Shown here piece after piece: positions 21,324 through 35,000 of a stretch of DNA of 64,000 nt (within the stretch, counting starts at the first letter, position 1; each line of letters opens with the position of its first letter). The position numbers and the translations under genes are program-made. The DNA comes from Ulva prolifera. Taxonomy: Eukaryota; Chlorophyta; Ulvophyceae; Ulvales; Ulvaceae. The stretch is taken from the NCBI GenBank assembly GCA_023078555.1, contig CM041196.1, forward strand, positions 1,364,001-1,428,000. Reading direction: 5' to 3'. The notes beneath the pieces were generated by a model. That model had not been told where the DNA came from. It was given only the letters and a program-made list of their open reading frames with translations, and ran no database searches.

Positions 21324-24300
21324 CTAATTTGTTACGCCAGGCCCGCCCTGCCATAGCACCGCGCTGCCGCCGAGCACTCCCCCCGCGGCTCCATCGCCAG
21401 TAGCGTCGACAAACCACTGGTGCCGAGGCAGGTGGCTGGGCGACGCCGGCAGGTGTGCCCGCGACGCAAAGTCACGCCACCGCTGCTGCGCCGCCGCGAG
21501 CTGGCACAACCTCATCATGTCAGCCTTCCCCACACGGCTGCAGAGGTGCGCTGACCACACGCGCGCGGCCTGCAGCGGCCGCAGCAGCACGCCCGGCTGC
21601 ATCTGCAGCTCCTTCGTTTCGCGCCGCATCCGGCCATGCGCTTCGTGCACCTCCCTCAGCTCCGTCAGACCCCGCTCCGCCTCCGCCGCTGCTTGTGCAC
21701 TGGCGCCCAGCATGCGCAGCACGCTGCTAGAGTCGCCCTCGTCGACACCAGGTTGAGCAGACGCATGTGGCTCATGCATTAGGGCTGTAAGCCGGGGGCC
21801 CTTTGCAGCAGCAGCGGCGGTGATGCGGGCTACGAGCGCCGGTGGGATGTCGGCAGGTTGGGGGAGGCGGCCCAGGGCGGCGAGGGCGGCGCGGAAGGGC
21901 GCGTCGAGTGCCGTGCTGAGCTGCTTCCACATGCTGAAGTGCGCAATCAGGCGGCGGCGGTCGTCCTCTGTGAGCTGCAGCTGCCGGTACAGGTGCACGT
22001 GGAAGCTATCGGCCTGCATCCGAGTTTCAGGTGATCAACGATGGACTGTAATACGATGAAGACTGCCATGCATCTGCATCAGTAGCCTAGCTGCGCCGCG
22101 GGGCACAGCCTCCCTGGCATGCGCACAGGTGGTCCCACGCCCACAGTGCCCTGCGTGCATGAAGTCCTTCCCTACTAGGTTAGTAACTGCTGCATGACTA
22201 TTCGCATGTACGGTGTGTAAACTTTCGACACTTTCCATCGAGCATGTCAACAGTGACATATGACACACACAACCAAGTACAAGAGAAATTCACTGACACG
22301 CTCATGATCTGTGAGCATTGGAATGATTCTCAGCAGCAGCGAATCAGCCCTCAGCAACGGTCCATAGGTGCATGCATGTGCTCCAGGCGTAAGACTGCGC
22401 ACGCGTGCGGAGCAAGCGCAGTCTGCGCGTACATGCATGAGCATTCAAAGCTCCTGCGCTTTCGGATACGGCTCAGCGAAGTAAGGTCACTGTACTTTGC
22501 AAATTGCATGCACAGGCACGATAACACGCAGACCCCCTGACACAGCCTGACACACAGCGGCAAGGGCAAGCTTGAATCACGCATGGTGCGTGTTGCCCAT
22601 GTGTTAAGGGGCTCACCTCGCCGTCCACGGTCAGGGTGTTACAAGCGAGCACGGAGTAGAACTGCACGTTTGCGACGGTCCTGGGAGCCCCGACAAGCGT
22701 CAGCCTGTGCAGCAGCGCGAATGCCGCGAGGGTGCTGTGGGAGTACTCCTCCAGGTTCTGCTCTGGGCTGTGGCCATGGCGCGCGAGCGGCGGCCCCTCG
22801 GCCTCCTGTAGCCACACCCACAATACCTCAGCACCCCGATCCGGTAGCCGTCACTGGCACCGAGGTTACTGCAGTGCCATGGCAGGCCACACGGGGCACG
22901 AGGGCCTGCCACAATGGGATGAAGGCAGGCATGGCAGCGCAGCATGCACAGCAGCGGCGCACCAGCCGCCGCAGCAGTTGCATGTTCGCCGCGGCGTCCA
23001 GCGCTTCGACGGTCAGCTGCACAGTCCCCCGCCCGGCAGCCATGATGCGGGCCATGAATTGCTGGACTTCGAGATTCGAACGGCCAGAGTTGGCGGGCGG
23101 CACGGCGGCCCCTCCCGCCTGCCACCGTGCCGCGCTCAGGTCCGATTGCATCTGCGTCAGGGTTTCGTGGGAGGTGGCCAGCAGCCGGCACAGCACGGGC
23201 AGCGGCAGCACCCGGCAGAAGCGGCGCAGGAGCTGCCGCAGCGCAGCGTGCACAGCGGCGCGCGCGTCATGCACCTCGCCGATTCCGACGCGTACACACC
23301 CGGCCCACCCCGGCGAGCCTGCCTCGCGCATGCTGTGTGCTGCGGCAGCCAGGGAGGCGCGGCGCGCCTGCTGCGATTCGCCAGGTGTCGAGGCAGAGGC
23401 ATCGGATGCTGTGTCTGAGGGGGGGGCTGTGTTAACAACGTTGCCATGTGGAGGTCGGGGGGGTGCGGAGGCTGGCGGCGGCTGCGCCCGGGCCGCCTTT
23501 GTCGGCGGTGGCTCCTCTACGGCAACCGCACAGGCTGCAGAGGCCCTGCAGCGGCTGTCCTGCGATGCGGCAGTTGCCTGCACGGTACCTGCAGACCGCA
23601 ATTGATTGGCAGATTTCAGGCAGGCATGCCGGGGCGTGGCCCGGCGCAACGCGCCCCACATGCATGGCCCATGTGGGCAAGGCAGCAACGCCCGACGCAT
23701 AGCCTATAGTATGTATGTGTACATAGCCGTATCCATCTCAAACAAGCTTGACAACTCTGAATTCCGGGACCGATAGTAGTATAACTTGTACTGCCAGTGC
23801 TTGAAGGCTGGGTTTATAAAATTTGCGCGCAAATTTGAGCGCACCGCCAGCTTGATGCGAGGCCGCGGCCGTCATCAGCATCAGCTCGATGCGTGATATC
23901 AAACCATGCAGCACAAACGATGCCATGCACTCGGGGGAGCTCAGCGTCGCAGACACCGACAGAGGCACCCCCGCCGCCGCCTCGTACATCGTCTGCACGA
24001 ACCAGCAGACGTCTGCGCTTGGGAGCTGCAGCTGCGCAGCCTTGCGCGCGCACACGCGCTCGGCGAGGTCCGCGAGCGCGTGCTGTGAGAAATCGACGAG
24101 CCGCGCGGCCGGGTCCGCCGCAGCATGCAGGTCTTCGTATGAGATCCCGGCGGTGCCGCGGAACGCGGCGATCTGGCGCGGGGGCTGGTACAGCGGCGCC
24201 CGCAGCACGCAGGGGCAGCGCTTGGTCTGGATCAGGGCGCCGGTGACGCCCGGCGCGGCTGGCCGGTTGTTCACGGCGCTTGCGTGGCCGGAGGGGTGGC

Positions 24301-26051
24301 ACTGGTCTGGTGACCCGCTGGGTCTGCGGTTGAGGCATGCCCGCGCGGCGGCATATGTGGCGGATACCACCGGCTGAGGAGATGCCCCGGACGGCGCGAG
24401 ACTTGCCGGCGGTGCATCGGCGGATCGGCTGGTCCGATTTGACTGCTGGGCTCTGACCGCCGCGAGTGCGGCCGCCGCGTTGGCGATGCGGGTAGACTGT
24501 GTGACCCGCTGGAACTGCAACGCGGAAGATCGTTCTCGCGCATCATCCACGGCCTTCTGGGCGTCTCCGACTCGGTCCTCGAGAACCCCGACCGCTTTCT
24601 GCATGCAGGCGGCCACACGCTGGTTTAATACTCACGAACAACAAAGTTCGAAGTGACGCACAGCGCCGTGAGGCTGAGCCTGCGTGAGTGTGGATGGTTC
24701 TAGGTGAAAAACACTTAGTGGATGCGATTTAGCCTTCGGTCCCTCCTCGGCGACCGATTACACACGTGTGTTTTATTCCTGTCACTCCTCTGTAAATTAC
24801 ACATGGCTGTCGCGAGACTTGATTGCGGCTCCATTGGCGCTTAGCGCTAGCGCTTGCGCAAAGGTCGGCCGGGGCGCAGAACAGTGAACAGATCTACACA
24901 ACTGTGATTCCTGAGGGGTACTTGCGCTACATTAAGCCGTCGGGACGCACAGCGACGCGATCGCAGCGTGTGTGACGCCGGCGCGCCATCGGCAGCGCGG
25001 GATGTATGCATATGGTCGTGGAAGGGCACACTTACTAGGGAATGTTTCCACTCTATATGCCAATCAAATAAATTTCAAAGTGGCTACAGGGGGCAATTAG
25101 GAGCCGGCCCATCAACATGTACTTTCTGCTAAAAGTTCGATCAATTAACATTTTCTACATTTGCAACTTTTATGATCACAATTCCAGCAGATATGTTCAT
25201 GGCGAGAGCTGTGTCCACGAATGTATGATCAGCGCGAGCTACAAGGACACGGTAGACGCGCAGAACATCAGCTGGGTCCACGAACCGAAAGGTCCTGGAC
25301 TACATGCGAATAAGGGTTACAGAAGAGTGGCGACCAGTCGGCGGACGGTGCAAAGTGTGCGTCACATCTGTCACACCATGAACATCTGCGACGGCAACCC
25401 CGCAGAGAACGATGTACGCACGTGCACACCAGACAGTGAAAGAATCAAACGGACGCCTTGATGAAGTTGCGCATTGTGATGTGTATGCGCAAGCGTCCGA
25501 GGTAGCGTGCAGGACGTGCAGCGACTCTGCTGCGACGCCAGTGGCCATGCCACTCGACCACGCTTCTACAAGCCGAGATAGCCCTGATCAAACGCGCTGA
25601 AGGCCCAAGGGCGACTAGTCCTGCTGATACATGACGATGCATTGCAGGATGGCCCTGGCGTTGCCTGAAAGCACGAAGGGAGCCTCGTCGGCACGTTCCG
25701 CTTACGCCGTTTAAGCCTGTCTAAAACACTCGGATGACCGGAAAATGCTCGCAAGCTAAGTATTTTATGCAAGCTAAATATTTTGAATCTGCTGCTTGGA
25801 TTGCCGCCTAGGACTAGATGCCACTCGGCCGGCGAAATCGCTTGCCAGAGTGGCGCTGCGTGCCCGAGACATGCCTCTGCGCACCACCGGCGACGTGTCA
25901 TGGAACGCAGCCAAAAATGTGAAAATAGCGGACGAGAGCATGCCTGTTGGCGCTGTCGATATCGGGCCTGCGCTCCACGGTTTCGGGTCCGAGTTCTGTC
26001 GATCCTCGCGTCGACGGTGCCCTCATCGATGGCCATGGCGGCCTCGTTCAA
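21324..26051 (-). CDS. bZIP-family protein, array copy A
   Basis: Five exons: 25944-26051, 23845-24598, about 22930-23534 (both ends uncertain), 22617-22826 and 21324-22013. The product is roughly 790 residues. Exon 1 ends in a bZIP basic region (RNRGAQARYRQRQQ); exon 2 opens with the zipper, KAVGVLEDRVGDAQ and on. Joining them through GC donor CAG|GCATGC gives N-x7-R-x9-L and heptad positions L, A, A, L. After the zipper, exon 2 has a conserved block (SYEDLHAAADPAARLVDFSQ ... ADVCWFVQT ... LSSPEC). Exon 3 has RRFCRVLPLPVLCRLLATS, exon 4 the LEEYSHSTLAAFALLH block, and exon 5 HLYRQLQLTEDDRRRLIAHF through MQPGVLLRPLQ. I do not recognise this C-terminal region. A DNA-binding transcription factor is inferred from the bZIP alone. 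Exon 1 is 21 bases longer than in the other copies. Confidence 0.8.
22455..22500 (+). repeat. partial dispersed repeat (GGATACGGCTCAGT family)
   Basis: Contains TTCGGATACGGCTCAGCGA followed by ACTTTGC, matching the second half of the copy at 8,195-8,290. It sits in intron 4 of array copy A. Confidence 0.45.
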
Positions 26052-26794
26052 GCCGAATGTCTATCTGTGGGCATGGTCATCTGCTCAGCAGAGCATTCGG
26101 CAGTCACAGTCGTGCCGCTGCAGACTGTGTGCAGCACGATCGTTCACTGCGTGAGCAGTACCAGCGTGAATAAATGCCTTTGTCCGAGTGCTAGCTGAAG
26201 ATGTGGTTGTATACGAGGCCGGTGCACAAGATATCTATTATTGCATTATTGGTCTTCCAGTGTTACCACAGCACTGCTTCGCCACGCGTCTCAACTGCAA
26301 AGACGGCTGCGTCCCTATGTTTTGAGCAGTTGGAGGTTGGTCGTGATGTTTGGATGTTCGTGGTGTGATCCCCATCTAATTACGTCAGATATACTATATC
26401 TCATGCAGAGATAGCGAGGGTGGTGTTGCGGACGCCAGTGTTTCATGGTTGATGACCACCAGTCATCACAGCAGACAGTCACCATCGCGGTGGATAGATC
26501 GATCTTGCTGAGATGACCAGAGTTTGTCTCGGAATCTTCCGGGGAGACCCGGGACGCCCCTGCAGCCACTCCCCGAGGTGGAACAGCCGATCCGAGGTCG
26601 AGCCTTGCGGTTCCGAGGTATCCCGACGAGTTCAAGGCCGACGTGTAGGAGTATCTCGCCCAGATACCTTGCTTAGATGACCAGGGCCTGGTTCTAGGAT
26701 GGCATATGCGCACACAGCGCCTATGGTGGAGTAGGGGAGTCGGCACTCGGGCCTCATGCACGTCCAATTGAACCGCGAGCACCTCAGATAGCTC

Positions 26795-27035
26795 CAGACA
26801 GCGCTGGGCACGTCTATAGACTCACAGTAACCTCATAAATGCTGCTGTATCTATGTTTTGAGTCGCTGGGCGAAATCGACCTTTGGCCCGAAATCCGCGT
26901 GCATGGCTGGGCAAAAGGCCCCATTGTGCCCAGCGAGCGCAAGAACGCGCCCAGCGGCACCGGAAGCATGCCCAATGGCTTTGGAACACCCTAATATGCC
27001 CGTTGTGCATCCTGATGCGTTATAAATCGTCTGTT
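26795..27035 (+). repeat. dispersed repeat (CGCTGGGC/GCCCAGCG family), copy 1
   Basis: Begins GCGCTGGGCACGTCTATAGA, has an internal CTGGGCGAAATCGACCTTT and several GCCCAGCG words, and ends GGAACACCCTAATATGCCCG. It matches 29,960-30,180 in the same direction, and 46,735-46,920 inverted. Confidence 0.7.
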
Positions 27036-28009
27036 GTGTTGCTGCGGGCGGCACAGTGCATGATCTGCCATGTTTGCTTCCCTGGGACGCCATCGACCGC
27101 GTCACTAGAAGCTGTTCTGCACAGAAACAATCACCGGAGGTATTCGAGATGGCTTTTCGGGTCTTGCGAGACTGTTGCTTGCGCTCTGTTGCTCTGGCTG
27201 GGGGGCAGGTTGGCTGTTGCATTTTGTACTCCATAGCGCTGGGCGTTGTCAACAGTTGATCATGACAGAGCCAAGCACAGACTCTGCAGCACATCTGATT
27301 GGCATGTCCTAATAGCATGTGTGACACTTGTCCTTCCATCCAACTCACGTGTGACGACCTGGTTGCATACATGTGTGACTCTGTACCACTGGAAAGCCTT
27401 GTATCGCCCTCGTCAGCAGATCGGGCATGTTTAGGACCATGGCAGGCTGTAACACTGTGCGTGGATCTACTGCATGTTCGTGTGGATTCAAGCGAACAAT
27501 GACGTGCCTACGCAAGCCTCCCATTTTGTAGAATGGTGCTTGCTTGCAGTCCATGCTGATGATAGGCATGTACATTTCAAGTCAATATCCTGATCGCTTT
27601 TGAAGAATACATCTGGTCGGTGGTGCTGTTGTCCCTGCGATCTCAAGGTGTAAAGGATTGCTGATATGCAGTGTAGCATGCTACATTGACTGATCCGGAG
27701 GTTCACTAAGTACTGTATGGACAGAAATCAAAGCATAGGTAGTCTGACAACAATGCTATCTTAAGATGAAGCTCACAACACTGGAGCTGCTGCGATGTTT
27801 CGAGTCTCTCAGCAAGGAGCACGTCATCCACCTGCTCTTTGTTCACCACACAAGACAGCTGCATATTTGCTAACAGTCCAGTAAGCTGGTCGAAATCATG
27901 GTACTCGTTGGGATTCGTCTCGCTAGTATTCTCGCCCGCCATGGTGCTGGTCGGACGCGAACACCGCACGGTGACACAAGTGGAGTCGGCAGACAGTGGA
28001 ACAGCAAGG

Positions 28010-28160
28010 CATCACATTATAGTGTTTTTCGAGTGCTCTCTGCCCACTGAGCACGATGGGCATACGCTGGGCACCATTTGAGGCCATCTGAGACGTCGCT
28101 GGGCAAAACGGGGGTTTTGCACGAAAATCACCGATTTCGCTGGGCGTTTTCGCCGGTTAC
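28010..28160 (-). repeat. dispersed repeat (CGCTGGGC/GCCCAGCG family), partial copy 2
   Basis: Inverted GCCCAGCGTATGCCCATCGT and GTGCTCAGTGGGC match the right end of the copy at 29,960-30,180; further CGCTGGGC words follow. Confidence 0.55.
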
Positions 28161-28261
28161 GCCCAGAATGCGTACAATCGATTCAAGAGGTTACTCTGAG
28201 TCTGTAGGACTTTTTCTGGAGGCCCTGTAAGTTGCGTACGGTCGTCTGAGGGGGGGTTTCC

Positions 28262-28375
28262 AGGTGGTTTACCCCTTCGGCATATGCGGTCCCGTTAACT
28301 TCAACCGTTGAGCCCGGAGTTGTCAATGTTCAATAGGATACGGCTCGGTAACTGCAGATTTACTTTGCTTCACAC
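28262..28375 (+). repeat. dispersed repeat (GGATACGGCTCAGT family)
   Basis: Carries CCTTCGGCATATGCGGTCCC, CGGAGTTGTC and AGGATACGGCTCGGTAACT, ending TTTACTTTGCTTCACA, in the order seen at 8,195-8,290. Confidence 0.65.
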
Positions 28376-28397
28376 CACCAAGCCTCACCACCACTGT

Positions 28398-28440
28398 TGT
28401 GCCCTCTGGCCACTGTCCCAATATGTCGTGATCCTACACG
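28398..28440 (-). repeat. dispersed repeat (GTGGCCAGAGGGCACA family), inverted partial copy
   Basis: Reverse complement reads CACGACATATTGGGACAGTG followed by GCCAGAGGGCACAAC, matching the copy at 5,698-5,775. It directly adjoins the GGATACGGCTCAGT-type copy on its left. Confidence 0.6.
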
Positions 28441-29010
28441 TGTTCCGCAGCAGTGTCGAGCAGGTGTGCCGGCCTATTGCAGCTAGAGGGGGCCTGGCAG
28501 AGGATCCGGAGCCGGGGTGACCATGCTGCCGGGCTCACGTGTGTAAAGTAAAGTAAATCTGCGTTGCCGCCGCAGAGGCTGCTGCGGTGGATGTGTGCAC
28601 ATCATGATTCGGGTCTGGACTGGGGGTGTTGTAGCTGCGGGCATGCAAAGCGCCCGGCACTGGCATGTCGACGATTACAAGGGCACATGCCGGGAGGCAG
28701 GTAGCACGGCAGGATCTACACGTGCTGCTGCGGCCGCATGTCCATCACTTAAGCTTGGGAGTGGAACATGCCACAGCCGAGTGCCGGAGGGGGCGGCGGA
28801 GCTGCTGCGGCCTCTTGGCCAGGCAAAGCGGCCACCGGAGCCCAGGCAAAGCAGCCTCATTGCACGGCTGGGTAGAGCAAATCGGAAAGTTAAGGGACGC
28901 AAATCTGGACATTGTCATGTCTTGGAAGGAATGAAATTCACACACTGACAGATGCAGGATTTCTACATCTATTGATTGAGAATTTTGGTAAGCTGGCCGA
29001 GCCCAGGGCC

Positions 29011-32000
29011 CTACACGGGCATGCTGCTGCCAGCCACCTCGACCGTGCCCTCAAACCACTGGTATTCCGGCAGCTGCGGCGGCGACTGCTGCTTGACGAT
29101 GACGCTGGACAGCGACGCAAGGTCACGCCACCGCTGCTGCGCCGTCGCAAGCTGGCACAGCTTGATCGTGTCGGCCTGCGCGGCGCGCCGGAGGATGTGC
29201 GCCGACCACACGTGCGCGATCTGCAGCGGCCGCAGTAGCACGCCCGGCTGCATCTGCAGCTCCTTCGTTTCCCGCCGCACCCGGCCGTGCGCCTCGTGCA
29301 CCTCCTTCAGCCCCAGCAGGCCCCGCTCTGCCTCCGCCGTCTCCTTTGCACAGGCGCCCAGCATGCGCAGCGCGCTGGTCCACCCGCCCTCCAACGCATC
29401 ATCTCCAGCACCGGTATTTGCATGTACCTCATGCACTGTGCCGGCGTTTCGCGCGGACTTTCCGGCTGCAGCGGCGCTAATCCTTGCCACAAGTGCCGGC
29501 GGGGTGTCGGTGGCCTGGGGGAGGCGCTCGAGCGTGGCCAGGGCGGCGTGGAAAGGCGCGTCAAGTGCCGTGCTGTGCTGCTTCCACGCCCGCAGGTGTG
29601 CGACCAGCCGGCTGTGGTCGTCCTCTGTGAACTTCAGCTGCCGGTACAGGCACACGTGGAAGCTGTCAATCTGCAGCAGTGCATCCCGTTGCTGTTTTGT
29701 GAAAGCTTTACAAATGTAGGCCCGATGAGACCTCACCCTCATCAACTTGTGGCACTGGTACTGCTTGGAACACGCTTGCGCTGCTGCACCACATCGACTC
29801 GCACCACCAGTGTGCACGTGCTGCGTGCTGCGTGCTGCGTGCACCCCAAGCCCCAAAGACGGCGGCTGTGTTGACCATGCATTGCCGCTGCAGACAGGGG
29901 GGTAGGCACTCAGGCCTAGAACGTGTTAACACGTTCACCGGGATCGTGGGGCACTCAAACATCGCCCAGACACGCTGGGAACGTCTATGGACTCGCAGTA
30001 ACCCACAGGGCATCGCCAAACGGTCGCTGCCAGTGGGCAACAAGGGTGAGAATGGCCAGCGAAAAGGCCTTTTTCGCCGAGGATCGCGATATTGCCCATC
30101 CAGTCCAAAAAACAGCGCCCAGCGCATGCCCATCGTGCTCGGTGGGCCGAGAACACCCTATAGGTTGTAAACCGCTGTTATAAAAAACACCATAACATGT
30201 CTCGCAGGTGTTCAGTGACTTACCGACCTGCTCTAGTGGCTTCTGACGACTCGTTGGGGACGATCCTGTATTTATGACGGTGGATAGAGGCCACCGCTCC
30301 AGAGTCGATCCCGCTACTTACAAGTGCTTCGAAGATCTGGCAATTCATAAGGAATGTGTGTTCTGTGCGTGACATCAGTCAGGCAGGATTAGATCCGCTT
30401 GAACGTCCTAGCTGATCGGTTGGCCTACGCGAAGGCGAATGCGATCGGTGAACACATTCTATAGGCCTGATCAGACTAGAGCGCCTACCCCCCTCTGAAG
30501 ACTGTTCATCTGTGCACGAGTATCTCTAGTATCTAGAGATATGACATGTACATCGAACAACCTTCAATTCAGAATCCCCACCACTAGCAGCCTACACACC
30601 AGCAGTAAGAGCAAATCCACACATACCGTATATAATGTAATGACAGAGGCGTTGTGGGTCTTGCTGGCACAGGACGCGGTTTTCGGGTTTATTTATTTTT
30701 CAGCCGTCGTTAATGTGGCTACAAGGACAATCATGCTGTTTAGTTTACATGCAGGGGTTCGCTGCTTTGATGCCGTTCGGGTCGGGACACACGCATTCTT
30801 GTTTGGGCGCTCGATTACGCCTGTTCCTCCAGATTTGAGCAGCTAGTTCGGGTAGCCGCTATGGGCCAATCTAATGCCATTGACAGAAACGTTGACGTGG
30901 CAGCAGACGACGAGCCAGCTAGTACGGCCTTGACCGGTGCCACTATTTATCACTGGTTAATTTAATTTTTTTAATTTGAAGACATTTGATCCTGACAATG
31001 CCGAGCATGTTGCTGCAAAGGCAGCGAGAGATCGCAACTTGAAAGAAGCTGAGCGTTCGCAGCTGTGACAGTTGTCAGGGCCTTTGATGGATGTGAAACA
31101 CAGGTGCATTTTGGTGTTTGTCTTCTTCCATTCACTCTTTTGTAAATTCGTAAAGCAGGTGCATGTGCAGTGGTACCTGAATTAGCTAGGACACCTAGGA
31201 CACATTTTGTACCGCTACGTGTAGCGGCACTTACTGGGAGGGGACAACACCATGAATCGTTGTTCGTCGGTTGGCTGGCGAGTCGAGAGACACCACGAAA
31301 CATCTTTTCTGCATCTCGTCAATATTAGGGTCCACAGGATGGGACACAGCATTGGTTTCGTGTTTTTCACGGTTTTTGGGACGGACTCTGACGACTCTTT
31401 ACATTACACTCGGAGTCTAGACAGCTGTGCATGCAGCTACCTGCCTCTGTGTCCTTGACCTTTTAACACACACGGGCATGCTGATATAAAGGGGGGCAGA
31501 AGTAAGGTATCAAGCCGCTGCCGCATGCTATACTAGAGCCACAATGGGCACTGGCAGGTCAGTACAGTCGCACCCAGCAGCAGCTTTTGAAGGCGTATCG
31601 TATGGCAAACACATGCATGCTGTTCATGCATGGTGGCTACAGGGGCACACGCACCTCGTCGTCCAGGCGAGAGAGCACGTGCGTGCCGTAGAAACTCATG
31701 TTCATCACGATTCTCGGCGCCGAGAGCAGGGCCCGGTGCTGCAGAAGTGCACAGGCCGCGACGGCGACGTGGGCATACTCCTCCAGGTTCAACTCCGGAG
31801 CGATATCATTCCACGGAAGGGGCCCGGCCGGTCCGTGCGCCTCCTGCAGCCACTCCCCTGCCTTCTCAGCCCATGCTGCAAAACGCTCGCGCCCTCGCGG
31901 GCACACGCTTCTGCGGCGATAGACAGAGATGCCATGGTGAGAGCGGCCTGCCAACACAAGGCCAGAAACAAACTGGCATGACAAGATCTCGGGCGGTAGG

Positions 32001-35000
32001 AGGGCTCACTTGCTCATATGATTGCCAGTAACTTATGAGCATATGGGACACCGTGAACTCGGACGGGTCCACAGAAGGCGGGGCCCGCACTCATGCACGC
32101 AGAGCAGCAGCAGCAGCGCACCATCCGCCGCAGCACATGCATGTTGGTCAACGCGTCCAGCACGTCCACGAACACCCGCGTGGCGCCGCGGCCGGCCGCC
32201 GTCGCGCGGGCCATGTACGCCCGCAAGTCCTCGCTGCTGCGGGCGTGTGCACTGTGCGGAGCCGCTTCCCCACCGGCTTTCCACCGCGCGGCGCTAAACC
32301 CGGACTGCATGCGTGCGAGCACCGCATGGTACGACTCCAGCAGCCGGTACAGCACGGGCAGCGGTATCTGCTGGCAGAAGGTGCGCAGCAGCCGCCGCAG
32401 GATCGTGTGAACGGCCACGTCCGCATCAAATGTCTGGCCGACGCCGACGCGGACACGGGACGACCACCCGGGATCCTCTGCCTCGGGTGCGCTGTGTGCT
32501 GCGGCAGCTGGAGGATCCACGTCCCCTAACGTCGGGGCACGAGCGTGGCCAGAGCTGCCGGGTGCCTTGGACAGGGTTCGCGCGCCGCCATGTGGATGGG
32601 CGCCGGTGGGGGGCGGCGGTTGCGGCCGGGCTGTTTTGGTCGGCTGCGTGTCCTCCTTCACCGCGCAACTGTCATCGCACAGGTCTACGCCGTTGCCGTG
32701 GTCCGACGCACCACCTGCTCTTTGATGGAGCTCTGCATGTCAAGGCCCCCAGCATTAGGGACAGGTGGCCGGCATCCTATGTCTCACCCCCGGCTCATGC
32801 ATGCCCCCGTCCGTCTCACATACCATATCCTGCTGCTTGCAACTGAAGGTCAGGCCAGAAGACACGGGCACAGCGGTCCTTAAGGCACCTCGGCGTCGCC
32901 CGACAAGGACAGATCGTTCAATTGAGAGTTGAATTGCCAACAGCCGCAGTATCGTGCAACATGCTCCCTGCTGTGGTGTGGCAATGACAAGCAATGCAGC
33001 CGGACGAGAAGTTCTGCATCCAGGCCTGCCAAGTGGAGGCATCAGCGCATGGAGTCGAACACACCGTATTCCGCATGCGACGCCGCAGCCGTGATCAGTG
33101 TCATCTCCAGCCTTGAGATTAGATAGTGCAGGGCAAAGGCTGCCGTGCACTCGGGGGAGCTGATGGATGCCGACACCGAAAGGCGTGCCCCCTCAGCCAC
33201 CTGATACTCCGTCTGCACGAACCAGCAGACGTCTGCGCTTGGGAGCTGCAGCTGCGCAGCCTTGCGCGCGCACACGCGCTCGGCGAGGTCCGCCAGCGCG
33301 TGCTGCGAGAAGTCGACGAGCCGCGCGGCCGGGTCTGCCGCAGCGCGCAGGTCCTCGTACGAAATCCCGGCTGAGCTGCGGAACGCTGCGATGTGGCGCG
33401 GGGGCTGGTACAGCGGCGCCCGCAGCACGCGGGGGCAGCGCTTGGACTGGATCAGGGCGCCGGCGATGCCCGGCGCAGCTGGCCGGCTGTTGCTGGCGCT
33501 TGCGTGGCCGGAGGGGTGGCGCTGATCTGGTGATCCACTCCTCTCGCGATCGAGGCATGCCCTCGCAGCGGCATATGTGGCGGAAACAACCGACTGATGT
33601 GGCCGGTTGATCTTCTGCACTTGCCTTGCCGTCGTTGGGTGAGCCGCCTGTTGAGCTCTAAGCGTCGCCAGTGCGGCGACGGCGTTGGCATTGCGGCTGG
33701 ACTGTGAGACCTGATGGCGTTGCAGTGCGGAGTATCGCTCTCGCATGACATCCACGGCCTTCTGTGCATCGGAGACTCTGCCTTCGAGAGCCTCAACTTC
33801 TTGCTGCACGCATTACTCAGAGTCTGAGTATGATAATCGAGTGATCACGACCATGGCAGTCGGAGTGACAACCAAGGTTGTGCGCGCATCATGATGTTCA
33901 TGTGCCTGTGCTAGCTACAAGGGCAAAGCCAGAAAGGCAGGTAGCACCGCATGCGCCTGCGCAGGGCACAAAAACACCCATGCAACTACCAGCACGCAAC
34001 ACAGACCAGCACCGCACCCGCCAACACCCACAACCACCCACCCACACGCACCACCCCCGCACCACGGCTCGGCACCATTGCAGTTGATCATGAGGCCCAC
34101 GCAGCCCAAGTTGCAGAATCACACGCAGCCACCCAAAACAACCCCGGGGAGGCCCCAGCCTCCCCCAGCGGGACCCACCCGGAACTAGTCCCAGTACTAC
34201 ACCAGGCCACCAGGCCCCCACACCCACAACTTGAACTCTGCCGGTGCCTGTACTACTGGGATGTAGTAAATCCGCACCCCCGAAACCCAACACTCCCTTC
34301 CTGCACCCCCCAGCCGCACCCTCGCGACGGGCAACAAGCATACCGATGGCCAGGCCGGCGAGGGCGCTGGGGCATGCTGAGTGTGAGGCCGGCCGTCTCG
34401 GCGATCAGCGATCGGCGCAGCAAGTGCCGTCACTGATCATGACGTGGCACCTGGAGTTTCATGACGCAGTTGCATGCAACAGCGATTGAATCCCCCCTCG
34501 TGCGTTCACTGCGGGCAAAATGGAAGCTAACCATCGAGATCCCATAGCATGCGGCAAATGAGCAGCAGAGCAGCCAGCAGCCGTGCACAGCGCACCCCCC
34601 AGCCACCACAGAGCAGGGGAAAACTTGTAAACACCGCGTGAAAATTGCGAGGGCACGCCTGATCCGCAGCGATGGCTGGTGCGGACGAACAGTGAAGTGC
34701 AAAACGGGCCCCCGATTTCACAGCACTTTGTAGAGCATGAGATGGTGGGCTGTAGCCACCCTTTCAGCACATAGCAGGAATAGCGTGTTGCTGCATTCTG
34801 ATGCGATCACGGTCGCTGCAGTGCCTCGCTTGACTGTGTGAAAATATTGCTGAGTGCTGTGATTGTCGATGTCGGTGTTACTGTGATTCTTGCACGAGTA
34901 GACGAACCTGCATCACAGTGGAGAGACAGGAGCAGGTGTGACAATTTGTCAAAAGGCTGGGCAATTCCGGGCTGCGAGCACCGAGCTGCTACATATCTAG

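Larger units (their letters stand above)
26052..29010. other. spacer between array copies A and B; one short open frame
   Basis: Apart from the repeats listed separately, a 78-codon minus-strand frame at 27706-27942 (MAGENTSETNPNEYHDFDQL...) has a coding-like, acidic composition but no recognisable domain. It may be an exon of a small gene or chance. The upstream region of copy A is also here. Confidence 0.3.
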
